From Bradyrhizobium betae (GTDB lineage: Bacteria; Pseudomonadota; Alphaproteobacteria; Rhizobiales; Xanthobacteraceae): a DNA stretch of 64,000 bases. The notes beneath the pieces are model-generated. The model was not told the origin of the DNA, searched no databases, and worked only from the letters and a program-made list of their open reading frames with translations. The DNA lies in the NCBI RefSeq assembly GCF_008932115.1, contig NZ_CP044543.1:3602501-3666500 (forward strand), given 5' to 3'. A program made the translations under genes and the position numbers. The first letter of the stretch is position 1, and each line of letters begins with the position of its first letter. Of this stretch, positions 21,321 through 30,286 are shown in pieces.

Positions 21321-21343
21321 ATGCCCGGCCTCGTGCCGGGCAT
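21321..21343 (+). terminator. GC-rich hairpin downstream of phaB
   Basis: A perfect 9-bp stem ATGCCCGGC / GCCGGGCAT with a 5-base loop lies 68 bases after the phaB stop. It lacks a clear T-tract, so it may be a weak terminator or a 3' stabilising hairpin. Confidence 0.5.
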
Positions 21344-21368
21344 AAGCGTCCTCAGAGCCCTTTGACCG

Positions 21369-22238
21369 ATGACCCCGCGCACCGCCACCCTGATTGGATT
21401 GACCGCGATCCTGATGTGGTCGCTGCTCTCGGTGATGACGGTCGCGACCGGAAAGATTCCGGCGTTCCAGCTTGCCGCGATGACGTTTGCGATCGGCGGT
21501 CTCGTCGGCCTGCTGACCTGGATCGGCCGCGGCGACGCTGCCAACAGCCTGCGCCAGCCGCCCGTCGTCTGGATCGTCGGCGTCGGCGGCCTGTTCGGCT
21601 ATCACGCCCTGTATTTCCTCGCGCTGCGCTTCGCGCCGCCGGCCGAAGCGGGTCTTCTCAATTACATGTGGCCGTTGTTGATCGTGCTGTTCTCGTCGTT
21701 CCTGCCCGGCGAACGGTTGGCCGCGCATCACATCATCGGCGCGGTCCTCGGTCTCGTCGGCACCGTGCTGCTGTTCGCCGGAAATACTTCCAGCTTCGCG
21801 CCCGGTCAGGTGCCCGGACTGGTCGCGGCGTTCATCGCCGCGTTCGTCTGGGCCGCCTATTCGGTGCTGTCGCGCCGGCTCAAGGCGGTGCCGACCGACG
21901 CGGTTGCGGGCTTTTGTCTTGCCACCGCAGTGCTCGCTGCGCTGATGCATGGTGCGCTTGAAGCCACTGTGTGGCCGGAAACCACGCTGCAATGGGCCGC
22001 CGTGATCGCGCTCGGCATCGGTCCCGTCGGTGCTGCCTTCTACGCCTGGGACATCGGCATGAAGCGCGGCGACATCCGCGTGCTCGGCGCCGCCTCCTAC
22101 GCGACGCCACTGTTGTCGACCGGCTTCCTCATCGCCGCCGGCTTTGCGCAAGCCAGCGCCAACATCGCCGTCGCCGCGATCCTGATCGCTGGCGGCGGCC
22201 TGATCGCGGCGAAGGATATGGTGCTGCGGAAGCGGTAA
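21369..22238 (+). CDS. DMT-family transporter (EamA domains)
   Basis: A 289-aa inner-membrane protein with about ten hydrophobic helices arranged as two EamA repeats (about 8-138 and 148-285). The N-terminal helix ILMWSLLSVMTVATG and the PPAEAGLLNYMWPLLIVLFS segment resemble the YddG-like aromatic amino acid/paraquat exporters. It likely exports a small metabolite. It starts 25 bp after the hairpin behind phaB. Confidence 0.85.
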   Translation: MTPRTATLIGLTAILMWSLLSVMTVATGKIPAFQLAAMTFAIGGLVGLLTWIGRGDAANSLRQPPVVWIVGVGGLFGYHALYFLALRFAPPAEAGLLNYMWPLLIVLFSSFLPGERLAAHHIIGAVLGLVGTVLLFAGNTSSFAPGQVPGLVAAFIAAFVWAAYSVLSRRLKAVPTDAVAGFCLATAVLAALMHGALEATVWPETTLQWAAVIALGIGPVGAAFYAWDIGMKRGDIRVLGAASYATPLLSTGFLIAAGFAQASANIAVAAILIAGGGLIAAKDMVLRKR

Positions 22239-22239
22239 T

Positions 22240-22280
22240 CGTCATTCCGGGCTCGCCGCTGCGCGCGCCCCGGAATGACG
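22240..22280. repeat. Palindromic hairpin element (CGTCATTCCGGG type)
   Basis: A 12-bp perfect stem CGTCATTCCGGG / CCCGGAATGACG with a 17-base loop starts one base after the DMT gene and ends before the convergent cupin gene stop. It can terminate both transcripts. The same stem words appear in the double hairpin at 34025-34106. Confidence 0.72.
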
Positions 22281-22285
22281 TTGGG

Positions 22286-22708
22286 CTAGGGCTCCCAGCC
22301 CTTCGGCGCCAGCTCGAACTTCGCAAATTCGAACGCAGGCGCCACGGTGCAGCCGACCAGCGTCCACTCGCCCGTCGTCTCCGCCATCTGCCAGGCATTC
22401 GCCGGCACGATTCCCTGCGGTCGCTCGCCGCCAGTCAGATTGATGCCAAGCCGCACCTCGTGCTGGGAGCAGCCGTCATGCGCGATGCGCAGCATCAGCG
22501 GGCTGCCCGCATAATAGTGCCAGGTCTCGACCGCATCGATCCGGTGCCAGTGCGAACGCTCGCCGCGTGCGAGCAGGAAGTAGATGAGGGTCGAGCGCGA
22601 GCGGCCGTTGGCATCGCTGGTCTGGTCGCGAAACGTCTCGCGGTAATGTCCGCCTTCGGGATGCGGGCGGAGTTCGAGGCGTGCGATGATCTCGGCTGCG
22701 GTCGGCAT
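22286..22708 (-). CDS. Cupin-fold DUF985 family protein
   Basis: A 140-aa single-domain cupin_5/DUF985 protein. The opening IIARLELRPHPEGGHYRETFRD and the motifs STLIYFLLARGERSHWHRID and EFAKFELA are characteristic of the family. The conserved His/Glu residues suggest a small-molecule or metal pocket; no reaction is established. It starts 9 bp after the gloB stop, so it is probably cotranscribed with gloB. Confidence 0.85.
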   Translation of the reverse strand: MPTAAEIIARLELRPHPEGGHYRETFRDQTSDANGRSRSTLIYFLLARGERSHWHRIDAVETWHYYAGSPLMLRIAHDGCSQHEVRLGINLTGGERPQGIVPANAWQMAETTGEWTLVGCTVAPAFEFAKFELAPKGWEP

Positions 22709-22717
22709 CGATCCCCG

Positions 22718-23485
22718 TCAGGATTTGTTTTTGCGCTCGCGCAGTTCGCCGAACACCGCGGCGGGATCCGCACCCTTCATGTGTAGCCTGGCTGCGACCT
22801 CGGGCGCATCAGCCCGCAGGAACACGTTTGCTCGCTTCTCGTCACCAAGCAGTGAGGGGATCGTCGGCTTGTTGTCGGCCCGCAGCTTCGCGACTTCCGC
22901 CGCGCGCGCCTGCAGCGCCGCGTTGTCCGGATCGACCGTGAGCGCGAACTTGACGTTGGACGCGGTGTATTCGTGACCACAATAGAGCTTGAAGTCGTCG
23001 GGCAGCGCCCGCAGCTTCAACAGCGAGTCCCACATCATCGGGTAGTCGCCTTCGAACACGCGGCCGCAGCCGATCGAGAACAGCGTGTCGGCGGCGAACA
23101 GCGTCTTCTCGTTGTCGAACACGTAGGAGATGTGGTCGAGCGTGTGGCCGGGCGTCTCGACGACGCGCGCGAGCAGATTGCCGATCTTGATCACGTCGCC
23201 ATTGGCGACGCGCAGGTCGACGTTGGCGATCTTCGCCGTCTTGTCATGCGGCGCGACGACGCGGCAATTGTATTTCTGCTTGAGCTCGGCGACCCCGCCG
23301 ACATGATCGCCATGATGGTGAGTGATCAGGATGTCGGTGAGCTGCCAGCCCTCGCGCTCCAGCGCCTTCAGGATGGGACCTGCCTCCGGCGCGTCGATCG
23401 ACGCCGTCGCCTTGGTTTCCACATCGTGGATCAGATAACCGAAATTGTCGTTTAAACAGTTGAAAGTACGAATTTCGGCGGCCAT
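22718..23485 (-). CDS. gloB: Hydroxyacylglutathione hydrolase (glyoxalase II)
   Basis: A 255-aa metallo-beta-lactamase-fold thioesterase that converts S-lactoylglutathione to lactate and glutathione. The binuclear metal motif is ITHHHGDHVGG; further ligands are in ETPGHTLDHISY, LFAADTLFSIGCGR and YCGHEYTASNVKFA. The GSH-binding C-terminal helices are present. Start ATG 23485. It is first in a two-gene unit with DUF985 and is divergent from a methyltransferase gene 108 bp away. Confidence 0.94.
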   Translation of the reverse strand: MAAEIRTFNCLNDNFGYLIHDVETKATASIDAPEAGPILKALEREGWQLTDILITHHHGDHVGGVAELKQKYNCRVVAPHDKTAKIANVDLRVANGDVIKIGNLLARVVETPGHTLDHISYVFDNEKTLFAADTLFSIGCGRVFEGDYPMMWDSLLKLRALPDDFKLYCGHEYTASNVKFALTVDPDNAALQARAAEVAKLRADNKPTIPSLLGDEKRANVFLRADAPEVAARLHMKGADPAAVFGELRERKNKS

Positions 23486-23593
23486 GTCATCTCCATCGGG
23501 CTCAGCCCCGTCAGACAAATATGGCGTTAACGTTGCGCAGGCAATGCAATATTCCGCGCGCGGCGTTGCCCTTGTGCATGTTACATTGCCGTC

Positions 23594-24340
23594 ATGAGCA
23601 TCGACGTCGTTGACCTCAGAGAGTTCTATTCCCGTCGCCTCGGCATCGTGGCGCGGCAGATGATCAATCGCGGCATCAGGGAGCGCTGGCCGAACGCCGA
23701 GGGCCAGCGCGTGCTCGGCGTCGGCTATCCGACGCCCTATCTCGGGTTGTTCCGCGAAGATGCGGAGCGCTGCATCGCCTTCATGCCGGCGGCCCAGGGC
23801 GTTCTGAAATGGCCGACGGGACGGCCGGCGCTGGCCTCGCTGGTCGATGAATTCTCGCTGCCGCTTCCCGACGCCGCGGTTGACCGCATCCTGCTGGTCC
23901 ATGCGCTGGAGATGTCGGACGATCCGGCCGCGCTCTTGCGCGAGGTGTGGCGCGTGCTGTCGCCGTCCGGCCGCGTCATCGCGGTGATCCCGAACCGGCG
24001 CGGGGTGTGGACCCGCAGCGACAACACGCCGTTCGGTCACGGCCGGCCCTATTCCCGCTCGCAGATCACGGACCTGCTGCGCCAGACCTGGTTCACGCCG
24101 ACCTCATGGGGCGAGGCGCTGTTCATGCCGCCCTATGCCGGCGGATGGGTGCTGAAATCGGCGCAGATGTGGGAGCGCGCCGGCGCGGCGCTGTCGCTGC
24201 CCTTTGCGGGCGTGCACATCGTCGAGGCTTCCAAGCAGGTCTACCGCGCGATCCCCGCCAAGCGCGAGCGGGCGCGGTTGATTCCAGCGCTGACCAAGCC
24301 GGTGCTGGTGCCGTCCTCGACGACGGTCGGGCGCAACTGA
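23594..24340 (+). CDS. Class I SAM-dependent methyltransferase
   Basis: A 248-aa methyltransferase-domain protein. The SAM loop is degenerate (VLGVGYPTPYLGLF) while the C-terminal half of the methyltransferase fold is normal (DRILLVHALEMSDDPAALLREVWRVLSPSGRVIAVIPN). The tail PFGHGRPYSRSQITDLLRQT is a conserved feature of this rhizobial group. The usual GxGxG has become GVGYPTP, so catalysis is not assured. It is divergent from gloB, with a strong terminator after the stop. Confidence 0.8.
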   Translation: MSIDVVDLREFYSRRLGIVARQMINRGIRERWPNAEGQRVLGVGYPTPYLGLFREDAERCIAFMPAAQGVLKWPTGRPALASLVDEFSLPLPDAAVDRILLVHALEMSDDPAALLREVWRVLSPSGRVIAVIPNRRGVWTRSDNTPFGHGRPYSRSQITDLLRQTWFTPTSWGEALFMPPYAGGWVLKSAQMWERAGAALSLPFAGVHIVEASKQVYRAIPAKRERARLIPALTKPVLVPSSTTVGRN

Positions 24341-24345
24341 AAACA

Positions 24346-24372
24346 AAACGTCCCGGCGAGGCCGGGACGTTT
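24346..24372. terminator. Bidirectional Rho-independent terminator
   Basis: A 12-bp perfect stem AAACGTCCCGGC / GCCGGGACGTTT with a GAG loop lies between two convergent genes. A- and T-runs on the two sides let it act in both directions. Confidence 0.88.
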
Positions 24373-24404
24373 GCGGTCGATGAAATCAGAAGAAGAGCCC
24401 GGGC

Positions 24405-25169
24405 CTACTCGCCGGGGGCCACTTCGTCGCTCGAGCCGGCTGGAGCGGCTTCGCGTTCGGGACGCGGGCCATGCGGCCGGCGACGCCGGCGCGGGAAGCG
24501 CTCGCCACCGCCCTCGAAGCTGCCCGGAGCACCATTCGCGCCGCCGTTCACCTGCGGCTGCGGGCCGGTGATGAAGGAGGGCAGGCGATCGACGCTGCCG
24601 GTATCGGCAACGACGGGCTGGGGCTGGTTCAGCGGCTGCGGCGGCTGATATTGCGGCTGCGGACGGTGGTCGCGTTCGCGATGTTCGCGCGGCTGCTGGT
24701 TGTCGCGCTGATAGGAAGGCTGGTTGTCGCGCTGCTGGTGATCGCGCTGGCCGTCACGAACGAAGGGTTGCTGCTGCGGCTGCGGGACGAAGCCCGGCTC
24801 CTGGCCGAAGTTCGAGAAATTCTCGCCGTCGTCCTCGCCGTCGTCGCCGCTGTTGCTGCTGATCGGCTCGTCGCCGCGCGGCTGCTGGTTCTGGCGGAAC
24901 TGTTCCTGGGCCGTTGCGATCAGGCGGAAATAATGCTCGGCGTGCTGGTAGTAGTTCTCGGCTGCCACGGGGTCGCCGGAGGAGCGTGCGTCGCGCGCGA
25001 GCTGGAGATACTTTTCAGCGATGTGCGAGGCGGTGCCGCGGATCTTGATGTCGGGCCCGTTGGATTCGTAGACCCGGGTCATCGGGTTCTGGCCGCGCCG
25101 GTTATTATTGTTGTTGTTGTTATTATTGTTGCGGTTGCGCATCCGCTGCTTGTTCTGACCGTTTCTCAT
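24405..25169 (-). CDS. DUF4167 domain-containing protein with poly-Asn tract
   Basis: A 254-aa protein. Residues 1-28 are basic with a run of ten Asn encoded by AAC/AAT codons. Residues 33-105 are the DUF4167 domain (YESNGPDIKIRGTASHIAEK...ENYYQHAEHYFRLIATAQEQF), a helical segment conserved in alphaproteobacteria. The rest is Gln/Arg/Pro-rich and disordered, ending in a basic RRRRRPHGPRP patch. The composition suggests RNA or nucleoid binding; the function is not established. The gene lies downstream of prmC, its usual place in Rhizobiales. Confidence 0.88.
   Translation of the reverse strand: MRNGQNKQRMRNRNNNNNNNNNNRRGQNPMTRVYESNGPDIKIRGTASHIAEKYLQLARDARSSGDPVAAENYYQHAEHYFRLIATAQEQFRQNQQPRGDEPISSNSGDDGEDDGENFSNFGQEPGFVPQPQQQPFVRDGQRDHQQRDNQPSYQRDNQQPREHRERDHRPQPQYQPPQPLNQPQPVVADTGSVDRLPSFITGPQPQVNGGANGAPGSFEGGGERFPRRRRRPHGPRPEREAAPAGSSDEVAPGE
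25098..25133. repeat. Trinucleotide microsatellite inside the DUF4167 gene
   Basis: An imperfect (GTT/ATT)n run encodes consecutive Asn residues 14-23 on the minus strand. Changes in copy number would lengthen or shorten the Asn run without a frameshift. Confidence 0.75.
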
Positions 25170-25630
25170 GTCCTGCCTTTAATTCCAGCCCTAAAGGTTG
25201 CACGCGTTACTGATTGCTGAGAGTGACCTGATGACAATGGTTCACATCCCTCGCGCGCACCGCGCACGAGAAGTGGCTTGAACCCTGCCGATGTTTGTCG
25301 ACCGCCGCGTTCAACAAAGACGCGTTCCCCACCCGCCAGCATCCATCGCCAGCGAACCCGTTCATATTGCCTGCCAAAACAAGCCCTGGTTTCTTGCGTT
25401 AGTCTTCGCGCGCAATATCAGGCTTTCGTTCACTTTGCGGTCGGAAAGCAGCGTACCTCAATGGGCCATCGCGCTTAACAGGACCTGCGGCTTGGAACCT
25501 TAAATCAGTGAAGCTCTCACTTGAGCCCGGCTTTCGCCCGTAGGTCTACGGGGCCGACACTGATGTGCTGGAGGGAAGGTAGTCGTTCCCAAGGGATATT
25601 CCAAGAGGTTTTTACAGGCCAATCCGGCTT
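25170..25630. other. 461-bp intergenic region between prmC and DUF4167
   Basis: No gene, tRNA or clear repeat is seen. It should hold the promoter of the minus-strand DUF4167 gene (AAAGGCAGGAC is a plausible RBS just before its ATG) and the 3' end of prmC. AGTGAAGCTCTCACTT near 25508 is a short dyad. Base composition is somewhat less GC-rich than in the genes. Confidence 0.5.
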
Positions 25631-26512
25631 TTATGGGGGCATTTTTCGGGCCGAAACCGCCCGCGGAATGCCAGCCAAATCCGCCCTGGGCGGCCTGTCC
25701 ACCGTCAACCCGGCGGCCGTCATCAAGGCCTCGATATCCCGGGCCTGGCCCTGTCCGGCCTCGACGATCAGGGCTCCGCCGGACGCGAGTCGTTCGGCCG
25801 CCTGCGGGATCAACGCGCGATAGGAATCATAGCCGTCATTGCCGCCGTCGAGCGCAAGATGCGGATCATGCTCGCGCACCTCGATGCTCAGGGTCGGAAT
25901 TTCCCCAGAGGGAATGTAGGGCGGGTTCGACACGATGAGATCGAACGGGCCACGCAGCGCCGCGGCATAGGAGCAGGCCACGAATGCCGAGCGGTCGGTG
26001 AGGCCGAGAGAGGCGGCATTGCCTTTCGCGGTTTTGAGCGCTGTGAGGCTGAGATCGGTGCCGACGCCGAAGGCGCCGGGAATTTCATGCAGCAGCGCGA
26101 GCAAAATCGCGCCGGATCCAGTGCCGATGTCGGCGATGCGCGGCGGGTGAGGTGTCGTCCGTTCTCGAAAAATCTCGAGTGCGAGCTCGACCACGGTCTC
26201 GGTATCAGGACGCGGGACCAGGGTTGCCTCCGAGAGCCGGAACGGCAAGCCCCAGAACTCCCTGACACCGAGAATCCGCGCCACTGGCTCACCGGCGATG
26301 CGGCGTTGTGCATGCTGCGCGAGACGCGACGCCTCGGCCCCAGTGAGGAGCCGGGTGGCTTGTGCAATCAGGCCGGTGAGGTCGAGGCCGACGGCCGCGC
26401 CGAGCAGGATGCGGGCATCGAGCCCGGGCTCGTCGAGCTGCGCGGCTTTCAACTGCGCGGCCAGTGCGCGGCGCGCGCTCTCGATCGATAGTCCGGTGAA
26501 GCGGGTGCTCAC
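25631..26512 (-). CDS. prmC: Peptide chain release factor N5-glutamine methyltransferase
   Basis: A 293-aa PrmC/HemK. It methylates the GGQ glutamine of release factors. The N-terminal five-helix domain is at 1-80, then the motif VREFWGLPFRLSEATLVPRPDTE, the SAM loop IADIGTGSGAILLAL and the substrate motif SNPPYIPSGE. GTG 26512 is the chosen start, 8 bp behind the prfA stop, the standard pairing of enzyme and substrate genes. Confidence 0.95.
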   Translation of the reverse strand: MSTRFTGLSIESARRALAAQLKAAQLDEPGLDARILLGAAVGLDLTGLIAQATRLLTGAEASRLAQHAQRRIAGEPVARILGVREFWGLPFRLSEATLVPRPDTETVVELALEIFRERTTPHPPRIADIGTGSGAILLALLHEIPGAFGVGTDLSLTALKTAKGNAASLGLTDRSAFVACSYAAALRGPFDLIVSNPPYIPSGEIPTLSIEVREHDPHLALDGGNDGYDSYRALIPQAAERLASGGALIVEAGQGQARDIEALMTAAGLTVDRPPRADLAGIPRAVSARKMPP

Positions 26513-26519
26513 GCGCCCG

Positions 26520-27605
26520 TCACGCTGCAACACCCTGCGCGGCAAGCTGGGCGGCCTGGTGCTCGGTGGTCAGCGCGTCGATCAATTCGCCGAGCGCTTC
26601 GCCCGCAATCACCTGCGGCAGCTTGTAGAGCGTCAAATTGATGCGGTGATCGGTGACGCGCCCTTGCGGGAAATTATAGGTACGGATGCGCTCGCTGCGG
26701 TCGCCGGAGCCGACCTTCTCCTTGCGTTCGGCCGAGCGTGCGGCATCGAGGCGCTGCTGCTCGGCGTCGTAGATGCGCGAGCGCAGGATGTTCATGGCGG
26801 ACGCGCGGTTCTTGTGCTGCGAGCGGCTGTCCTGCATCATCACCACGATCCCGGTCGGGATGTGGGTGATGCGGATCGCCGATTCGGTCTTGTTGACGTG
26901 CTGGCCGCCGGCGCCTTGCGCGCGCATGGTCTCGATGCGCAGATCGTCGTTCTTGATCTCGACGTCGACCTCCTCGACCTCCGGCATCACGGCCACCGTT
27001 GCCGCCGAGGTGTGGATGCGTCCTTGCGTCTCGGTGTCGGGCACGCGTTGCACGCGGTGCACGCCGGATTCGAACTTCAGTTTCGAGAACGCGCCGCGGC
27101 CCTGCACCTCCGCGATGATTTCCTTGTAGCCGCCGACGGTGCCTTCGCTCGCCGAGATCACCTCGACCTTCCAGCCCTGAAGGCTCGCGAAGCGCTCGTA
27201 CATCCGGAACAGATCGCCGGCGAACAGCGAGGCCTCGTCGCCGCCGGTGCCGGCGCGGATTTCCAGCACCACGTTGCGGTCGTCCATCGCATCCTTGGGC
27301 AGCAGCGCGACGCGGATTTTCTGGACGAGTTCCTCGATCCTCGGCTTGAGTTCGTCGCGTTCGGCCTCGGCCATGCCGCGCATCTCGGCATCCGTCGTGG
27401 TGTCGGCGATCAGCGCCTCGGTGTCGGCGAGCTCCTTGACCGCAGACCGGTAGGTCTTCACCGCCTCGATCAGCGGCGTGATTTCGGCGAGCTCGCGCGT
27501 GACCTGCACGTAGCGCTCGGAGGAGAGCTGGCTAAGCGATTCGGCCTCGAGCGAGGCGTGGTGCGCGAGTAGAACGTCCAGTTTGGTTTCGGGGAGTGAC
27601 GACAT
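26520..27605 (-). CDS. prfA: Peptide chain release factor 1
   Basis: A 361-aa RF1 that ends translation at UAA and UAG. The catalytic GGQ is in [18 protein letters not shown], and the codon-recognition region is [13 protein letters not shown] with downstream [16 protein letters not shown] 27605 gives the family length; an in-frame upstream start adds eleven atypical residues. It lies between ptsP and prmC in one minus-strand operon. Confidence 0.96.
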   Translation of the reverse strand: MSSLPETKLDVLLAHHASLEAESLSQLSSERYVQVTRELAEITPLIEAVKTYRSAVKELADTEALIADTTTDAEMRGMAEAERDELKPRIEELVQKIRVALLPKDAMDDRNVVLEIRAGTGGDEASLFAGDLFRMYERFASLQGWKVEVISASEGTVGGYKEIIAEVQGRGAFSKLKFESGVHRVQRVPDTETQGRIHTSAATVAVMPEVEEVDVEIKNDDLRIETMRAQGAGGQHVNKTESAIRITHIPTGIVVMMQDSRSQHKNRASAMNILRSRIYDAEQQRLDAARSAERKEKVGSGDRSERIRTYNFPQGRVTDHRINLTLYKLPQVIAGEALGELIDALTTEHQAAQLAAQGVAA

Positions 27606-27665
27606 CGGTTTGGTCTCAAAAAAAGCGGAGGGAAGCAAGGCGGCGAAGACGAGCGGACAGGCCCG

Positions 27666-29933
27666 CTACAACGCCAGGCCTTCAGCCTCGGCAAATTCCG
27701 TCAGCTTCTGCCGGATCGAGACGCTGCCGGAGGGCGCATCCAGCAGCGGGTCGAGCATCGCCTCGGCCTTTTTCGCGTCGAGGTCGATGACCAGCGCCTT
27801 GACCGGGCCGAGCGCGGTCGCCGACAGCGACAGCGAGCGATAGCCCATCGCGATCAGGGCGAGCGCGCCGATCGGTTTCGAGGCCATCTCGCCGCAGAGC
27901 GACAGCGATTTCTTCGCGGCGTTGGACTTGCGTGCGATCTCGCGCAGCACGCGCAGGATCGGTGCCGACATGGTGTCGAAGCGCTCGGAGACCTTGGCGT
28001 TGCCGCGATCGACCGCGAACAGGAACTGGAACAGATCGTTGGAGCCGACCGAGATGAAGTCGACCTTCTTCAGGAGCTCGTCGAGCTGGTAGAGCAAAGC
28101 GGGCACCTCGACCATGGTGCCGATGTCGATTCTTTCAGGCAGCGTGTGGCCGTGCTGGCGCAGATAAGTCAGCTCGCGCTCGACCAGCGCCTTCGCCGAG
28201 TCGAACTCGGCGACCTCCGAGATCATCGGGAACATGATGCGCAGCGCGCGGCCGCCGCCGGCACGCAGCAGCGCGCGGATCTGGCCGCGCAAAAGGCCGG
28301 GACGGTCGAGCCCGAGCCGGATCGCGCGCCAGCCGAGCGCGGGGTTTTCTTCGATCACGGCTTCCATATAGGGCAGCGCCTTGTCGCCGCCGATGTCGAG
28401 CGTGCGGAAGGTGACGGGCTTGGGGCCCGCGGCATCCAGCACGGTGCGATACAGCGCGAGCTGGTCGCTGGTGCGCGGCAGGCTCTGGCCGACCATGAAT
28501 TGCAGCTCGGTGCGGAACAGGCCGATGCCGGCGCTGCCGGTGTCCTCGATATGCGGCAGGTCGATGGCAAGACCTGCGTTGATCATCAGCTCGACCTTCT
28601 GGCCGTCCTTGGTGACGCAGGGCCGGTCGCGCAGCGCCAGATATTGCGCCTGGCGGCGGGCACGGAAGCGCACGCGCTCGGCGAAGGCCGCCTCGACCTC
28701 CTGCGACGGGCGCACATAGATCGCGCCCGAGGTGCCGTCGACGATGATGGCGTCGCCGGGATCGGCGATGCCGGGCGCGTTCGGCACTTCGCCGACCGCG
28801 GGGATTCCGAGTGCGCGCGCGACGATCGAGACGTGGGAATTGGCGGTGCCTTCCTCCAGCACGATGCCGCGCAGGCGCTTGCGGTCGTAGTCGAGCAGCG
28901 CCGCCGGCCCCATCGCGCGCGCGATGACGATGGCATTGTCGGGCAATTGTTCACGTGACGGCGCGTGATCCTGCCCGACCAGCTGCCGCATCAGGCGGTA
29001 GCCGAGGTCCTCGAGATCATGCAGCCGGTCGCGCAAATAGGGGTCGGTCGAGCGCAGCATGCGCGCGCGGGTGTCGGACTGCACGCGCTCGACGGCGGCT
29101 TCCGCCGTGAGGCCGGTGGCGACCGCCTCGTGCAGCTTGTGCGACCAGCCCTGATCGTTGGCGAACATGCGGTAGGCTTCCAGCACCTCACGGTGCTCGC
29201 CGCCCTCGGCAACGTCGCCGCGCTCCAGCATGCGGTCGAGATCGGCGCGCAGCTTGGCCAGCGCGGTGTCGAGCCGCTTGATTTCCTTCGGCAGGTCCTC
29301 GGCGATGTAGTCCTTGATGACCACGCGCGGCTCGTGGAGCACGACATGGCCGAGCGCGATGCCTTCCGACAGGATCGCGCCGACCTTCTGCGCCGAATGG
29401 CGCGCGGCGGGCTCCTGGCCTGGCTGGGCGAGTGCGGACAATTCGCCGGAGGCGATCAGCTCCGCCAGCACCATCGCGGTGGTCTGCAGCGCCTCGAGCT
29501 CTTCCTCGACATAATTGCGCTTGGCGCGGTTCTGCACCACCAGCACGCCGAGCGTGTTGCCGGCGCGCAGGATCGGCACGCCGAGGAAGGAGTGGTAGAT
29601 TTCTTCGCCGGTCTCGGGGCGGAACGAGAAGGCCGGGTGGCTCTGCGCGTCGCTGAGGTTGAGCGGGGTCGCCTCGCTGGCGACGAGGCCGACCAGGCCC
29701 TCATGGGCGCTCAGCACGGTGTGGTGGACGGCCTCGCGGTTGAGGCCTTCGGTGGCGTAGAGCTCGAGCGTGTTGTCGATGCGCAGCACATAGACCGAGC
29801 ACACCTCGGCCACCATGTTGGCGGCGATCAGCACCACGATCTTGTCCAGCCGCTCCTGGGCCGAGACCTGCTCCGCCATGGTTTCGCGGAGCCGTCTCAA
29901 CAAGACGCGGGGACCTCCCGACGCGCTCCGCAT
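27666..29933 (-). CDS. ptsP: Phosphoenolpyruvate-protein phosphotransferase PtsP (EI-Ntr)
   Basis: A 755-aa enzyme I of the nitrogen PTS. An N-terminal GAF domain (about 20-165) is followed by the HPr-binding domain (180-300), the phospho-His swivel (GTANSHVSIVARALGIP) and the C-terminal PEP-binding barrel (GIGLFRTELQFM, SVGSNDLFQFLFAVDRGN). It passes phosphate from PEP to NPr and EIIA-Ntr to link carbon/nitrogen status with regulation, including PHB and potassium. The start at 29933 keeps the conserved RVLLRRLRE leader; ATG 29879 is an alternative. Confidence 0.95.
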   Translation of the reverse strand: MRSASGGPRVLLRRLRETMAEQVSAQERLDKIVVLIAANMVAEVCSVYVLRIDNTLELYATEGLNREAVHHTVLSAHEGLVGLVASEATPLNLSDAQSHPAFSFRPETGEEIYHSFLGVPILRAGNTLGVLVVQNRAKRNYVEEELEALQTTAMVLAELIASGELSALAQPGQEPAARHSAQKVGAILSEGIALGHVVLHEPRVVIKDYIAEDLPKEIKRLDTALAKLRADLDRMLERGDVAEGGEHREVLEAYRMFANDQGWSHKLHEAVATGLTAEAAVERVQSDTRARMLRSTDPYLRDRLHDLEDLGYRLMRQLVGQDHAPSREQLPDNAIVIARAMGPAALLDYDRKRLRGIVLEEGTANSHVSIVARALGIPAVGEVPNAPGIADPGDAIIVDGTSGAIYVRPSQEVEAAFAERVRFRARRQAQYLALRDRPCVTKDGQKVELMINAGLAIDLPHIEDTGSAGIGLFRTELQFMVGQSLPRTSDQLALYRTVLDAAGPKPVTFRTLDIGGDKALPYMEAVIEENPALGWRAIRLGLDRPGLLRGQIRALLRAGGGRALRIMFPMISEVAEFDSAKALVERELTYLRQHGHTLPERIDIGTMVEVPALLYQLDELLKKVDFISVGSNDLFQFLFAVDRGNAKVSERFDTMSAPILRVLREIARKSNAAKKSLSLCGEMASKPIGALALIAMGYRSLSLSATALGPVKALVIDLDAKKAEAMLDPLLDAPSGSVSIRQKLTEFAEAEGLAL

Positions 29934-30144
29934 GAACCGTCAATCTCCTCCGTCTGCCTGGCCCGGCGATATTGGCCGGCGGCTGGCCCAAAATTCCAGA
30001 AAAACAATCAAATTGTCTGTCCGGCGCAGGCGCAAACGACCGCTTGCACCGAATCAGCAGCCTGAACTGGGACACAGTCTGCGGCAGCCCACCCTGTTCG
30101 CCGTATAGCGAATTGAGGCTTGTTTTGCCAAGCAAAACGCCTGC

Positions 30145-30176
30145 CAAACGCGAAGGTGTGTATACCTTCGCGTTTG
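30145..30176 (-). terminator. Strong hairpin downstream of lysC
   Basis: A perfect 13-bp stem with a 6-base loop lies about 110 bases past the lysC stop on its strand, with a second 7-bp hairpin at 30122-30138. GTTTTGC follows on the minus strand in place of a clean T-run. Confidence 0.6.
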
Positions 30177-30204
30177 CTGCGACCGCTAAGAGAAAATTAG
30201 TCCA

Positions 30205-30253
30205 AGCATGGTCCGGAAAAGTGCGAAGCGGTTTTCCGGAAAGACCATGCTCT
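30205..30253. repeat. Rhizobial intergenic dyad (AGCATGGTCCGGAAAA type)
   Basis: The arms AGCATGGTCCGGAAAA and TTTTCCGGAAAGACCATGCT flank GTGCGAAGCGG. The same pattern (GGAAAA...GAAGCGGTTTTCCGGA) is known as a frequent intergenic repeat in Bradyrhizobium and relatives. Only one copy is in this window. Confidence 0.65.
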
Positions 30254-30286
30254 AGCAACAATTTAAAGCGCGACGACGGCCGCGCT

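Larger units (their letters stand above)
29934..30286. other. 353-bp gap between lysC and ptsP with hairpins
   Basis: No gene. It holds two adjacent perfect hairpins (30122-30138 GTTTTGC/GCAAAAC; 30145-30176, a 13-bp stem CAAACGCGAAGGT/ACCTTCGCGTTTG) and a repeat at 30205-30253. These make transcript termination or processing between lysC and ptsP likely, so ptsP probably has its own promoter nearer its start. Confidence 0.6.

Noticed and set aside
26298..27572. Long plus-strand frame opposite prfA/prmC
   Set aside because: Shadow of two well-supported essential genes; composition is atypical for protein.
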